Source: Sitta carolinensis
Lineage: Eukaryota; Chordata; Aves; Passeriformes; Sittidae
DNA length: 64,000 nucleotides
Assembly: GCA_032173965.1 (NCBI GenBank)
Contig: CM063284.1
Coordinates: forward strand, 103,850,410 to 103,914,409
Direction: 5' to 3'
Part shown: positions 11,736 to 25,447 of the stretch, piece by piece
Numbering within the stretch: the stretch's first letter is position 1
How the letters are laid out: each line of letters begins with the position of its first letter
Notes under the pieces: generated by a model
Database searches by the model: none
What the model saw: the letters and a program-made list of their open reading frames with translations, nothing else
Told to the model about the DNA's origin: nothing
Translations under genes and position numbers: made by a program

Positions 11736-13286
11736 AATTAAGAGAGAAAGTGGGGTTCAGGTTTATGATGTTACACTTAAAAACTAACTCTGGAGAGAAA
11801 CAGAGAGATCTTGAACTAACAATGTGTTCTAGCTGTCAGTCCTGTATTCCAGAGATCTTTCATTTTGTCTTACATCTGCTGTTTACATAGAAAATCAGAA
11901 TTTAAAATACAGCACCCTTGAGCATATGCTGATTACAGTGTAACAATTTTTACACAGAAAACCCCACCCTTTGTCACATACAGCTCTCAAATATTTTAGA
12001 TCAAAATCTCAGTTGTTATAAATCCAGATAGAGTTGTAGAAATGTCTCATAGATGCATTAAATTTTGTCTGGCGAATGTTTTTCATGTGTTAATCAAAGT
12101 ACAGTATGCAGTTATTTTGATCATATATTTTACTAGCTCCTCTAGCACTACAACAGTGGTATGAGAACAGAAACTGCTTATCAGAGTGGTATTTCTGTTA
12201 CAAAGCTGTCCATATTTATGCTATTTACTGCTGTAAGTAATAAAGATATTAAAGACTTACAGTGAACATAGCATTAAAGTTCATTAAGGAAGTCTTAACA
12301 ATTTTGGAGAACCTTGTTTCTGGCAAGCTGAGGTTGTATTTCCTGTCCACCATGCCAAGTCTTTTGCTCAGTAATGGCCCAAGGAAAAGATGAGCAAAAG
12401 CCATTCATACTGAGGATCAGGTACTGAAACATTGCACATTTAGCCAAATGCCTTGAAGGTGAGAACCTATAATTCTTAGTAGAAATTCTCAGTCCTTTCC
12501 CAGTATGGGAAGGCATTCTGACTGGGTCCCAGCATCCTGCTAGGTAAGACCAAGAATGCATCTTTCCTCCTGCCCTGTTTTGCCACATCCTGCTTTCCAT
12601 AGGAAGGAAACCTTTTAGAGGGTGACTGGGCCATATGGGAGCCACCACTCCTGGTGATACTAAATTTAACCAGACCCCAAAACAAGGCAAATTTTGGGTT
12701 TGGTCATGCTAGAAGTTTGCTTCTTAACCTCCCCCTAGGTCACTCCCCAAAAAACATGTGGCCAAGACCGATGCCTTGGTTGGCACCGATTCTCTTTTGT
12801 TACCACATTCAACCCTCATATGCAATTCAAGGCTGTTTATTCAGCTTGTTATTCCATCTTGAGAGTTTCCTGAAATAGCCTCGGAAAAGAAATTAAAATC
12901 TGGAATGGCTTTTTGCAATGTGGAAAGTAATGGATATTAAAAGCTGACTGACAGGGTGCTTTCCTGCCTGTTGTCGAAAGGAAATAGAAATTAAATTTAG
13001 CAGAGTTCATGAGTATTGCTACACTAAGGAGCTCTCAATCAGGAGTAAAGTAGATAGGAACTGTCAACCCCATTTGCAACACAAGCTGCAATTTGATGAT
13101 ACAGATTTGCTTTCTGCCTGCCCTCCTTGAACCAGTATAGTCCTCCTCTGATTCATGTGCCATTGCACACATAATAGCAGAGTTGCATTTAAAGACTTTC
13201 AGAGTTTCGCTCAGGCTTCCATGTTTTAGTATATAATATCATCTTCCCTACTTGAAATTAAACTGAGTTTCATTACATATTTAAGG

Positions 13287-13479
13287 TTTAGCTCAGTGGC
13301 GCTAAAATGCTGAGCTAAATGCTCTTTCTAATGGTGAAAGGGGTTTACTGAATCATTTAAAATTCTGCTATGGTAAAGCATGCAGTTTTCCCAGTTACTG
13401 CACCTTCTGTAAAAAGTCACAGATATATCCATAAGGATGGCATTCAAATTTTCTTTCCACATCATGAGCATTTAGCTCA
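13287..13479. repeat. TTTAGCTCA cluster with 14-bp inverted repeat
   Basis: The 9-mer TTTAGCTCA occurs at 13287-13295, inverted at 13311-13319, and again at 13471-13479. The second and third copies extend to a perfect 14-bp inverted repeat: TGAGCTAAATGCTC at 13311-13324 against GAGCATTTAGCTCA at 13466-13479. The first and second form a 10-bp hairpin stem (13287-13296/13310-13319, 13-nt loop). The cluster could be a homotypic transcription-factor site cluster or the relic of a small inverted-repeat element. No known element is recognised. Confidence 0.7.
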
Positions 13480-16400
13480 TCATAGGTTGTCCTGATAGCT
13501 GATGTTCCTAAATGAGAAAAGCTTTCCTTTACTTATTTAATGCTCAGAAGTAATTCCATAACGGAGAAATGTATTTACTGAGAGAGCATATCAACTTGAA
13601 ATAATGCTTTGAAGAACTTGTGAAGACATTTATGATAATTTGGAGAAGGTAAAGTAGGCAATTTGTCTCCCAGATACTGCTAAGTGAAATGGAATTAGAT
13701 CCTTTAGGCTACATCTCCATGGTGATTGTAAATATAAAGTTGGCTAGATTTTAAAAAGAAATTAAAGCTTTTGGGTTGCTTCACACACACATGTTTTATG
13801 AAGAGATTCTAGGCTAGATTATTAACATTTTATGAGACATGCTTTCTTTATTTTGAAAATTTTGGATGTTCATTTCTATAGTGTGACATCCTGATGCAAA
13901 ACTTTAGCATTTGAAATTAATTGATGCTTATTTTAGCATCCTAATTTCTTTCTCTAGAAGCACATTCAAGTGCTTACACTCTGTGCTAACATTCAGCAGC
14001 AGCTTGCTCTGTTTGTTCTGTGGAAATGTGGAATTAAAAAGCGGCTTTGTAAGCAGCTACCCCAGTAGATTAAAGGGAAATGATCCATTTTCTGATGGAC
14101 TTTGGGTCTTGTTGAAAAAGTGTAGTACCTGTTGTAAAAGAATTTAATTTGATTTAAAAGGCAGCAAACAGAAGTAGTGCCTTTTCTTCTTTCTCCAGGT
14201 GTGCTCAGGTCCTGCTTCTGAACAGTGCTAAAAAGAATGACCTGAAATGCAGACTAACTGATTCAGTAAAGCAGAAAACTTTCATTACTGGCCTGAGCTT
14301 CTATGGCAGCTCTGTGCTGGCATTTGATCATTGGACTGTAGTGATTCAATCATTCCACACAGCTAATTTAGTGTGTTTCTTTGTTCATGTCACAGGAGAT
14401 TAAGTGAAAGTCTTGACCAGTGCTTGCCTGCATAGTCAGACTAAACTAATTTGTATTCCTGCATGCAGAGAATGAGGTCCTGGCGTATGATCAACCCTGT
14501 TAGCAAACACAAGGAAATTCTCAATGTAACCTGAAAGTCAGGAATTTTGAGGATGGAAGGAGGGAAGATCATAAGAAATGTTGCTTCTTGTTAAACAAGA
14601 GGAAGACAGGCCAATAAAAACCTCCTGTTTCAAGAAGCTTTGTATTAAATAGAAGCACTTATCATCATAGTTTATCTTTACAGGACAAGATGTATGGCAG
14701 GGACATAAATCCTGTCAGTGAAGTAGCTGAGTAACTCAGTTTTAAAAATTAATTTGGTTAAGAGAATAGAGAAATTAAGAAGGAACCTAGGTAAAAGCAA
14801 GCAATTAAATTTAAAGTACCTAATATTGCAGGTTTCAGTATGGCAGTGTAGCTGCCAAATGACTTTCCTAAACAGTCTCATGTTTCTACTATTAATAGTA
14901 AAGGGGGCAAAAATACTCCTGTATTGCTTTCTCACAATTCAGTAAATTCTTTAGAGCTGTTGGAACTGTCTGTTGTGCAACTGATGTAGGCAGCAGTCCT
15001 GCAGAGAGTTCTAGGGCAGGTTTTGTGGTGACAGGTCAGGTGAACTCCTTTGCCATGCACGAGTGTGTCACTACTGTGATACTCAGTGGCTGTTAACCGA
15101 GGATGGAGTGGCACTCTGTGCAAATGTGATCATAAATATTTCAAGACTCACTAAAAATCCCAACAGAAAACGGAGCTATTCTAAAAGTGACAACTTTGAT
15201 CTTTAGCAAGTCTTTGCATCTTCCCTCTTCTGCATTCATATTTCCAGCCTCAGTGCTGTATTTGGTACTTTTTGTCCTTAACATCATTTTTGCCTTTTCT
15301 TCTTTTATTTCCAGTTTCAGTCCTATGTTTAATGTGAGCATTTTTGTCCTTTACATATTTTTTCCTACTCTTAGAGATGAAACTTAGTCACAGAGTGTGT
15401 AGACTGTTTCCTAGATCACTCCTAAATATATTATAAAACAATCATAATGAATTGTCCCTCATCTTCCCTTAAATGACTGCAAGAAATAAGTGAGCTAGGT
15501 AAGCAAAAATGACCTGTGGTTCTCTGATGAACCTTTGTGATCTGATTGTTGGTGGTGGTCTTTGTCTCAGTTCTTACGTATTTTGTGTTTAAAATCTAGC
15601 TGCATCACCATGAATTAATAGTGGTATGTTCTTCAAACTAAGAACTATTCTTGTGATTCTTGGCACATTTGAAGGTAATTTGTTTGAATGATAGTTGCAG
15701 TCATATTTTATGTCTGGAAATTGCTTACATTTGAATTACTACTGTTGTACATTTTGTTGTCTAGAGCAACAAAAATAGAACAAACTTCACTAGGTAAGGT
15801 GTTCTGTATTAAAACTGTGTCACTGGTCTCAGGAAAAAAGGTTATTGTTCCCAATAAAGGAACTTGGAAGTAGTCTGGGAAGCATTTCATTAAGCACAGA
15901 CCCAAAAGCTATTAATATTCTTTTGTCTTCCTTGACAGGCAAATTTTATCTCACAGCAAGTGCAGTGCTGTTCTTGAGCCTCTTTTATGAGGTGACTTCA
16001 CTGTAATATTTGTCACTTTAGAGAATTATGGGAATTTCTGCTGTTTGTTCAGATGTTTTACCTAGGCTCTAGCCTGTAATAGACTGCAAGGTAATGAGAG
16101 AAACTAACTCTGTCCTGAGCATACTGAATGACATCATCTTATACAGAGAGGGGAAAATAAATATAAAACAATGTATTCTCTCTGGTCATTTGACTGTTTC
16201 ATCTGTGATTCAAGGCTAAAGGGACCAGCTTTGGTAATTTATTGATGAAATAGTTTAACAGAACATTTTAATGTATGTGTACTGTAACAGCTTTGGATGG
16301 TAAATGGATTTTTCAAGACTACATTTATCAAAATGTAGAAGCATGGACAGATGTGGTGTACACCAAAACCTTTAAGGCTAGAAACCCTATAAGAAGAGAA

Positions 16401-18886
16401 TGATTAGAAAATACACTTCTAATCTCTGACTGCTAATAACCATTCATAGGTGAATAAAATTTTCAGAGATGAAGTCACAAGATTAATATTGGATTACTTG
16501 TTTTTTTAAATGTGAAATGAAGATGATTTCATATTATTTATGGAGCAGCTGGCTCTTGAATTATTGGATATAAACATTAACAAAATACTCTATTCATACT
16601 GAAAAATCCACATACTGTCATAATAGCAATCTGGATAATAAGACTGCCATCCAAAATTTCAAATGAATGGATAGAAAACAATTATTTTGAAGTTGCTGAG
16701 CTGCACAGTAAGAGAGAATCCTGCTGAAGCAAACAAATGGTGAAGATCCTCTACAGAAAATTCACTTGGAATTCTTTTCTAACCACAAGTTCAAGCAGCC
16801 AACAAAATGCTGCGAGAAGGACTTAGAATAAGCAGATTGAATCTATGTTCCTTCTTCCTTCCTTTCCTGTTCCAAATGAAAGTTTTTGGGTTTTTTATAA
16901 TTTCATTTCTTCTTTGAGGGGTCTATGCCAAATAAATTCTATGAGGAAAAGATACACATGCACCAATGTCTAGTAGGCTTTCCCAGCTTGTGCAGCTTGG
17001 ACAGCAGGACTCAGTTACAGTGTCATGGCTAGTTCCTTACAAAACTGATGGACATGTCCATGTGCTGTGAAGGTGTTACTGAGCATTCCTATCAGGCTTT
17101 CAGAACAGTAGCACTGAAGGTGAGGGAATGCCCTAAACTGGAAGGAGGAACTTCTTCAAACCATCCATTTGAGGACCTGGATACTGGAATGCTTGACAGA
17201 TACCAAGGTTGTGCTCATGACCTACCTGAACCACATGCCTGTGGTATGTGGACTGACTCAAAGAGAGCTTGTAAAGACTAACTTCTTAACTTAAGCACCA
17301 AAATTCAGTGGTCCTGTTTTTTCTTCTGTGAGGAATGTTTTCATAGTAATTTTGGATATCAGAGTAGAAATTCCTCAGAGTAGATGAATGGATAACTTTT
17401 ATCCACGTGGTCATAAACCCCTCCGAAGAACACATGCTGCATAATGAAGCATGACTTCTTTTTGCAAACTGTGTCTTTGCTGTTTCCCAGTGGTTTGTAT
17501 TTTATCTTTACATCCAACACTGCTTTTTTTACAGGCCTGTAATTCTCATGGGACCTATAACAGTTGATGTCACATGCACCAAATAACAGGCACAGTACCA
17601 AGGCTGTGCCCTTGTGCTTCCTTGTTCATCCATGTCTCAGAGTATTTCAAAGTGAAAGCAGTCATTTTTCATGTTTGTAATGCTTTGAGAGAAGTCGTCT
17701 GCCTTCCTGCTAATGTTCAAAAATTTGCATTTCACAAACTTTAGCATAACAGTCAATTCCCCTTCACAAGTTATGTGTTATCACCAGCTTTCCAATATGA
17801 CACATTGCACCCTGTTAAAACTTGTCAACAATGGCTTCTACTCTGTAATTATGCAAAAAAATGAAGCAATTCACAAAACAGGCTTCTTCTAGGAGAGAGG
17901 GGACTACATTATTTTCCTTTGTGTGCTCCATCTCCTGTGTTGGCCGAGTTCTTAGGGATCGTGTGTAAGCAAACTCAGTTGTCATGTGGTTATTTGGCCT
18001 GTACAAGGCTGGTGTGGACAGGCAATACAGAAGCAGCCCAACAGCTCATTAAAGTGGACACCCAGTTTGCATAACCATTGGTTTTGATGGGAGAGGGAAT
18101 CAATGGAAACTACCTATATTGGACTTTGCTGTAGAAGAATAAACATTGAGGACTACCGTGCCTGTATTGTTGCATAGAGAAAAGATGTACCAACAGATCA
18201 CTGGTGACATTTTTAAGCTACCAGTTAGGTGGAGAACTGGGGCACTGTGATCCTTGGGTGTTGCTGTTGATGTCAAACAAATTATGAGTACACTTTGGTC
18301 GGGTCATTCTTGTAGTTAGTAATATTTTACCTACTACAGTAGATCAAAGAGAAATATGTCTGCGCCATTACTGAAATTTATGTTTTCTTAGTTAATGGTT
18401 ATACATTATTACATGTTGTATTGTTTTCTCTCAGCCAAACATATGCTGGCACAATCATAGCTGTTCAGCTTGCTGTGGTTTTAGTGAAGGGCTGATCTTT
18501 AGTCAGAAGATTTTTATTTTCCTCAGAATGATTGCTACCTAATGCTTGAAAATATTTATCTTTAATGAAAAGGAAATTTAGTGAGGTAATTAGCTGACAG
18601 TGAATTTATTTGCTGTCCGTTTAAAAAAATTATCCCTTATCAGTCAATAGGCTTGAGACACACTTTTGAGAGATAAGCGCCTGTGTTCAAATTATAGGAG
18701 GCCTCCTCAGGGTGACTTAGGGTATGTGAACACCAACAAGCCTACCCCTCATTAGTGCAATATTAATGTTTGCTATTTTCTTCCTTTATCAAACCCCAAC
18801 ATACTCTCAGAAGTGTAAATGTGCTGAGCACAGTGATCAGTTTGCAGTAATACTTTTTCCCCTCTCCATCTGTACTATCTTCTATT

Positions 18887-18903
18887 TGTTGCTATAAGCA
18901 ACA
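18887..18903. promoter_or_regulatory. RFX/X-box-like palindrome
   Basis: TGTTGCTATAAGCAACA is a perfect inverted repeat with 7-bp arms and a 3-nt spacer. It contains GTTGCT-N3-AGCAAC, close to the vertebrate RFX X-box (GTTGCC-N-GGCAAC-type half-sites). Palindromes of this length recur a few times per window by chance, so this is only a candidate site. Confidence 0.3.
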
Positions 18904-21900
18904 GTCCTTTGAATTGCTGTATTTATAAAGCTTTAAAATAGGACAGATCAGAGCACACAATCTTTGTGACAGGCAATTTTTCAATGTTTTCTCTGCAAAA
19001 AAGGAAAAAAAAAATGGCCTGTGGGAAGATATGCTCCCTCACCTGGATTTACAGTAATCTTTGTTCTTCCAGAAGCCCAGAGTTTGTTTGCCTCTTCAAG
19101 GACAATCTTTTTAAATCTGGCAAAGGGAGGAGGCCATGTGTCAAAACTGATTAAATGTGTCAGATGTGATAATCTATTGCAGAGGTCTTTAGCCCTGTAT
19201 TCTCAACATCCATGTTGAAATCTGGGAAACTTGGCTTTCTTTCTCAGGCTAAGCAAGTTGCAGTCTTGTCAAAATGCTTAAAACTTCAAATTCAGATGGT
19301 ATCAAGGTAAGACCTCCTTCCATTTACATTCTAAGAAATCATTGATATTTCCCTGAAATATCAAAATTGACGAGTGTAAGAATTCAGTTTCATTGCTTCA
19401 TTTAAAAAGGAGTTAAAGAACATTTGTATTTTCACTAGTGGTTGTGTGGGTTGCTTTTTTATTTTATTCAACTATTATACAGGAAAAACTGAATTTCTGG
19501 TAGTTTTTGAGGGGATTCTTAGAAATTCCTTTGCTTTTTGTACACTTCAAGATGTGGACCACAAGCTGCAAAAAGAACAGTAGTTTTCATAAGATGTTAA
19601 ACCAACCGTTTTTATCTAGAGGACAATTTACTCGAAATCAGCATCCATCTCCTGACTGGAGATATAATTCAGGAGGAAATAAACATCTCAATACAGTCAG
19701 AAAAAAAACGACTTTACTGATTGTATAATGTGCAGGGAATATGATTTTCATGAAATAACTCCAGAAGCTCTATTTATCAAATCATGATATATTTATACCT
19801 TTACCCTTTCATTACTTTTTTTCAGATATATTATTTCAACATGAGGAATACATGCAAATATGAATTTGAAATGTGAAGATTCATAATTGCATCTTTTATA
19901 TAATTATATTAAAATAACTTTTGAAACATTAGTATATATGTAATTTTCTTTAACAGCTTGATCGCATGGAAGAGCTTTTATTTACTTTGTCACAGAAAGA
20001 TGATTTGAATTGAATTGAGCACATAGGTGTCAATCCAAAGTGCAAGAAAATCAAACTGTTAAAAAATTGTTAGACTCTGAATTATCACTTTCATAAATGA
20101 TAAATTGCTCATTTTTATTGTGGCAGATTTTAAGTTTGTTCAGCCTTTGTAAAACGTTATGCCTATTCAATACAATGAAAAAAAAATAGTGTAGTATTTC
20201 AAATGAGTTTTTTAAATTACTATAAGGGAAAATGAATTCAGCTTTTTTTCTTTTTTTTCTTCAGAGATTCTGTGTCTGAAAGAAAACCTTAGATGAGAAA
20301 TCATGTTATCTGTAATTGCTTATTGTTTTAGTTTGCAAGCAGCTAATCCTTTTTCTGATATAGCAGCTTTTCTTTGCCGTTCAGAGGAGTGCATAGTTTG
20401 GATGATACTTAGTGAAATCAAATCAACTAACAGTTATGAAGCCTGGCTGCTCCCCAGTCTTGTTCTCTCAGAAAAGGGCATCTTTAAAAGTAAAAGAACA
20501 AGAATAAAGTTAACAAAGAAGAAATAATAAAAAAGTTCAAGCTATACTGCATTTGGTGGGGTAGGATTAGGGTACAGGTAGGCTACAGGTACAGTTGAGT
20601 TGTCAAGTTTAAGAGGAAGGGGCTTGTGAGCGGCTGAGGGGAAGCTGCAGGTGGGAAAGCTCATTACCACATTGCTGGAACAGTATGTTTGAGTCATCTG
20701 TTTAAATAGGGAAGATGGAAAGACTTCAAAGTAAACTTTATCATAACATTCCTCTAATGAATGTCTTTGCTGTTGAAGGAGGGGGAAGAGGGAGAGAGGT
20801 CTGCTTTTCAGTGGACTGAGCTTGCATGTAAGGGCTGGAGATGTGTGCAACCGAGTGAGCAGTTCCTGCCCCAGGCAGCTCCCTCCTCTGCAAGGTCTTC
20901 TTGGAAAGACAGGTTTTGGCACGTGAACAATGCTTGAATGAAGTTTGAAGGAAGTTTTGTTCTTTCCCCAGAGCATATGGGTCAGTGATTTGGTTTCTGA
21001 GGAAGTTAAGATTTGGTCATCTCCTTATGTTGTTGAGTAGAGTGTTTAGGTATACAGGGAAGGATTTTTACAGGACTGTATGGGACATATGCAGTACTTC
21101 CAAAAAATGCATAACTTGGGAAAAAATTCGCTCATTCTTTCTGCTGCTGCTCACCTCTGAATTACACTTTTGCCCATGAGCTTAAAAAAAAAAAAACATT
21201 TTCTGTTGTCTTGCTGGGTTCTTCTAAGCATAGTATCAGTGTGAATTTTTAAAGGCTTAGCATTTTCCACTACAACTGATCCAGGTAGTCAAATACCAAT
21301 ATCATAATTTCTCCAACTGCAAACTTTTAGTCACCTGCTCAAGTACTAAAATAAATAAATTTTATCAACATGGACCTCAGAGCTTAGATCTCCTTGCTGC
21401 ACCTTGTGATACCATGAAAAAATATTTCAAATTAGCTAAAAATACCTATGCAGTGCTGCAGTCTGGAGCAATCTAGACAAAACCAGTAGCATGTTTCTTG
21501 CAAGTTTAAGAAGCTTTTGCACTTAAGCAGTTGTGAAAACAGTAGCTTACCCTAAACTGAAGCTACTTTCCATTGATAAATGATAACATAAGCAAGGCTC
21601 TTACCTCCTGAGCTTAATTGTGTTTTCTTTGCTTGATTGAATTCTTCTGTAAGGTTCCATACTTCTTTTTCTTCTACCCTCTCTCCCTAAGCCGTTTCTT
21701 GAGGGGCTATTTTTAAGGCAGTTATCATCCCATGGCCAGTTCATCCCCCATTATTGCTGTTCGTGCAGTCTCTAAAAAGAGGCAGTAACAGAACAAAGCT
21801 TTCTGTCTCAGGGACATTATGCATCGTTCCCTGCACCAATATGGCCATATTAGACTGTATATAAAGTGGTAAAATAAACAGTGGGGGCGAATATTCTATG

Positions 21901-23515
21901 AAATGGATTCAGATTGAGGTGGTTTTGTGTGTTTGAAATATTCATATATGAGAGCAGAATATTTGTATATGAGAGCAAATGTCATGCATGGGCAGCTGCA
22001 GAACTCAAAACAACCTTGCTTTGGGCAGTACTGTTCCACATGTGTATGCACTTCGACTCTTTCTGGCTAAAGTATGCTTCTAGAAATTGTAAAACCTTTT
22101 CATCCAGCCTCTGTTGGATAACAATTTCAGAGAGTTGCTCTGTCGATAGGTAGGTGTTTTAAAAAGGCAAAATAGAGTTACTTTTCAATTGAAAAGATAG
22201 AGTGAGATGGAACTTGGGAATCTGGCATTTGAACTATTGATTGTAGTATTCCTCAACAAGAGAGGCAGTCAGCATGAAGCACTTAAAATATCTGATATTT
22301 CACTGTAGACTAGGACAGAGTAAAAAGGCTTTCTTGATTTTTCCCTAGTAACGTTTCCCATTTCTCACAGAATGAGTACAGCAAGGAATGAGCTGGTAGA
22401 TAGATGTTAGTGTTGGTTCAGTTTAGGTCACCTGAATGACATTTTTGTAAAGCAATGCAAACCATCAGGGTACTGTAACAATAGTTAGAAGGTTAAGAAA
22501 GATTCCATCTCTTTTCCTACTGAAAGAATAAAAATTTGCATGTGTTCCCAGAGCAGAAACCTATAATGAGGCATATCGTCTGGTTAATTTTCTTTTAAAA
22601 TACCAAGAAACTGGGGAGGAGGGGTTGTAAAATTCTGTCTCTTTCAGACATTCAGATAGAGTATCTTTCTAACAGTCATCTCAGTTGAAATCCAGTGGAA
22701 CATAAACATTTAATCATATTTGGTACCACTGAACATCTTATCCTCATATTCTTGCATGTGCCTTTCTAGATTTTTGAAAGTTTGGCTACTAGGCTTTGTG
22801 CCCAGATGACTAAAAGTTGTTAAATTGTTTTTACCTCTATCCTGAAAACCATGATCTATTCTGCAAGTAAAGTTAACATTATAAGTTCCATACCATCTTC
22901 TCTCTTCAGGCTGAGCATTTATTACACTATAAGGAGCTTTAAGAATCAAAGGGGGAAATTTTTTCTGAAAACTGCCGAACTACTGTTTTGTGTAAACTGA
23001 AAAGATATCCTACAAGGTAGACTTTGAAGTATTAATTTGTTGTAATGATGCAATTTTTCTTGACTTTTTTTTGTGAAATTTATTTTAATCAGAAATGCGC
23101 CATTATGCCATTATCTATATGAAAACCTATTTAACTGTCCAAGGACAGTCCCTTGGTTGTGCAAAAAAGAGTCAAATCAAAATATCTGATTAGTTTTCCT
23201 ACCAATCTCATTCAGTCTTGACTGAATTCCATTTCTTATCCATCCCTTCATCTTGCAGTCAAAGTGAGCTCTGTTGAGGGAGCTCAGCTGCATCTGGTAT
23301 TAAAGAATTTCCTGCTTCGGTAGCATTCCCCCTGCTGTAGCTGGCTTTTTTTTTTTTTCATGCACTTTTGCTGTGAATCAGAGCTTTGTTCCATTAATGC
23401 ATTGCCATCAAAAAAGACTCCTGATACTATTATGGTGCTGCTGTTTAATGCAGAGGTCACTGCAGTATATGGGAAGTCCAACCAACAATCTAAGACTTTC
23501 TGTTATAGGCATTGT

Positions 23516-23519
23516 ACAT

Positions 23520-23578
<59 letters not shown>

Positions 23579-23579
23579 A
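23516..23579. repeat. TA/CATA microsatellite
   Basis: About 64 bases of TA dinucleotide repeat, preceded by a few TACA units and interrupted once by CATA near 23557. Such tracts are length-variable in vertebrates and can extrude cruciforms. The reading frames through it (runs of Ile/Tyr) are artefacts of the repeat. Confidence 0.97.
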
Positions 23580-24523
23580 AACCCAAACAACAAAGCATTC
23601 CCACTATGGAGAATTGTTAAAAAAATGCAGTTATTAAATGAATCTTTAAAAAACTGTGATCCAGTACCCACCACCAAACCCATCACATACCTCCCTCAAA
23701 TGACAGAAATAAATGTGTATCTTATGAATACAGAGACACACCAACTGGTTCTGTACAGCCCTCTGGATAGTTAAAGGGAGGTGAAATGAATCATTAATTG
23801 TGTTGTAATCAGTGCAATTAGGATTGCTAACCTCCTCTTGCGTGTCTGGTACTCATAGAAAGTGAGTCATTGGCAAACTAAACCGTGCAATTTATTTGCA
23901 GATTGTGAAAACACAATTTGGGAGAGGAAAAAGGAGAATTGTTAATCCTCCTTCCCTGCAGAACCCTCTGCTGGTGATAGAATGCAAACTTGCGTCTGAA
24001 GAGCTTACTAACCTGAGGTTAAAGATACTGAGAAAAACAGGACTGTCCTATTCCAGTGGACTCTCACGTCACTACCCCTACCTATGGAGCATTGCACAGG
24101 CAAAATTGCAGTATAGTTATACCCAGACTTTATGTTTAGCAGCACTGTGAATGAGTGCATATGCATGCAGCTAACTTAAAATACTAAAAGGGCAGTTAAA
24201 AAGGACTGAAAAGGACTCCTTTATAGCATTCAAATAGCTGTGATCTGGAGAAGTACAGGTTGTGTAGATGCTCTGTAGAATATAGGGCCATGAGGGCCCT
24301 GCATATGAAATCAAATTTCAGAGAAACCGTTTTAAATTGAGTGGTTGAAAAGAGACAAGCTGCTAATTTTTTGGTTCTTCAGGACTATATATATATTTTT
24401 TTAAGTATATTGATATTTGAGTTAGGATATTTATAATATCATATCTTATGATTACTTTGAAAACTGTTTAAACTTTCTCAATATGCTTGTATGCAATAAT
24501 TAAACTTCCATAAATTTGTCTGA

Positions 24524-24546
24524 TTTTTTTTTTTTTTTTTTTTTTT
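24524..24546. repeat. Poly-T tract (23 T)
   Basis: An uninterrupted run of T. It could be the tail of a minus-strand retrocopy, but no recognisable source sequence and no clear flanking duplication is seen to its right. Confidence 0.95.
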
Positions 24547-25392
24547 ACATCACAGAGAAGCAGAACCCAGAAGTGCATAGGACATCTCTGTCTAGATTGT
24601 TGCAAAGAGCTACACTTGCTTGTTGTGCTGCTGAGCTACTGATGGCATTGGGGACAGCTCTGCAAACGTCATCCTCCTTGGTATTGTATATCATTCCCAT
24701 GGGTTTTGAGTAATAATAGCTTCCACTTCAGTATTGCCAATGAAATTGTCAATTATGGCACTTCATCTCCCCGTATGGAATGACACATCAGTGAATTGGT
24801 TTCAAAGCAAATACGATACCAGTTCAATTTTCTATATAGAAAATCCTTTATTCACATGGATTTCTATATTCTAATGTTTAGGATCTCAAGATACTCTGTG
24901 GTTTTCAACAGTTTCCTGCCAATCACATGTTGAAACTTGTCAAGTGTATATTTTTTGCCTTCAAAATGGAAGAAAGTATTGGGGGGGAAATGTGACTGTA
25001 GAAAAAGACATTTTAATTTTGATAGTGAGCAAATAAGAGGCAAGAGAGGTAACTACTTGCACAGATGAGGTAAATAGGCTATAGGCCAGTAATTACAACC
25101 TCATGCATTACCTGAAGCTGGACCTTTGAGAACTGAGGTAGATCAGCCCTCCTACCATGGCAGCAGTTCTATGACTTGGATCTTCTTTGACCTTCCTGGT
25201 TTCGATGTCTGTTGCAATGCAGTACTAGGATACACTGGAAACTGGTACAAAACATTCTTTCTGATAATTATTCTTGAGGAAAAAATCTTCCCAGACAAAA
25301 ATGGTTTTGGAGTACAACTCGGATAGTGGAGATGCAAGGAAACTTTGGTTATTGTTGTAATCAGCTCTGGTAAATCACACAAGTTACTGTAT

Positions 25393-25395
<3 letters not shown>

Positions 25396-25444
<49 letters not shown>
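25396..25444. repeat. Pure poly-T tract (49 T)
   Basis: Forty-nine consecutive T residues, the longest homopolymer in the window. On the minus strand it would be a poly-A tail. However, the 40 bases before it on that strand (25445-25485) hold no AATAAA, and the sequence further up is not recognisable as a known transcript. The length may also be affected by assembly, since long homopolymers are error-prone. Confidence 0.95.

Positions 25445-25447
<3 letters not shown>

Larger units (their letters stand above)
11736..23515. other. Long gene-free, mostly unique region
   Basis: No coding exon, CR1 fragment or RNA gene is recognised in nearly 12 kb. Open frames at 12295-12690 (minus, 131 codons) and 20542-20976 (minus, 144 codons) have no identifiable domain and no splice or codon evidence. 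Notable small structures are the TTTAGCTCA cluster at 13287-13479 and the RFX-like palindrome at 18887-18903, both listed separately. 18540-18960 is high-complexity sequence that may be conserved non-coding DNA. Confidence 0.55.

Noticed and set aside
12295..12690. Minus-strand open frame of 131 codons
   Set aside because: No domain; overlapped by another unsupported frame on the same strand.
17041..18060. Possible retrotransposon or processed pseudogene suggested by higher-complexity sequence and open frames on both strands
   Set aside because: No family motif, tail or terminal repeat was recognised.
18696..18707. Perfect 12-base palindrome AGGAGGCCTCCT
   Set aside because: Twelve-base palindromes are expected many times in 64 kb, and no supporting context was seen.
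20542..20976. Minus-strand open frame of 144 codons, Ser/Pro/Leu-rich
   Set aside because: No recognisable family, no conserved motif, no evidence of transcription. I could not exclude a lineage-specific gene but nothing supports one.
23360..23686. Open frames with Ile/Tyr runs across the TA repeat on both strands
   Set aside because: They are translations of the microsatellite.
23892..24008. Possible exon: TTTATTTGCAG acceptor before 23902, open frame, then AG|GTTAAAG near 24019
   Set aside because: The splice-like words are common and the translated segment resembles no known protein.
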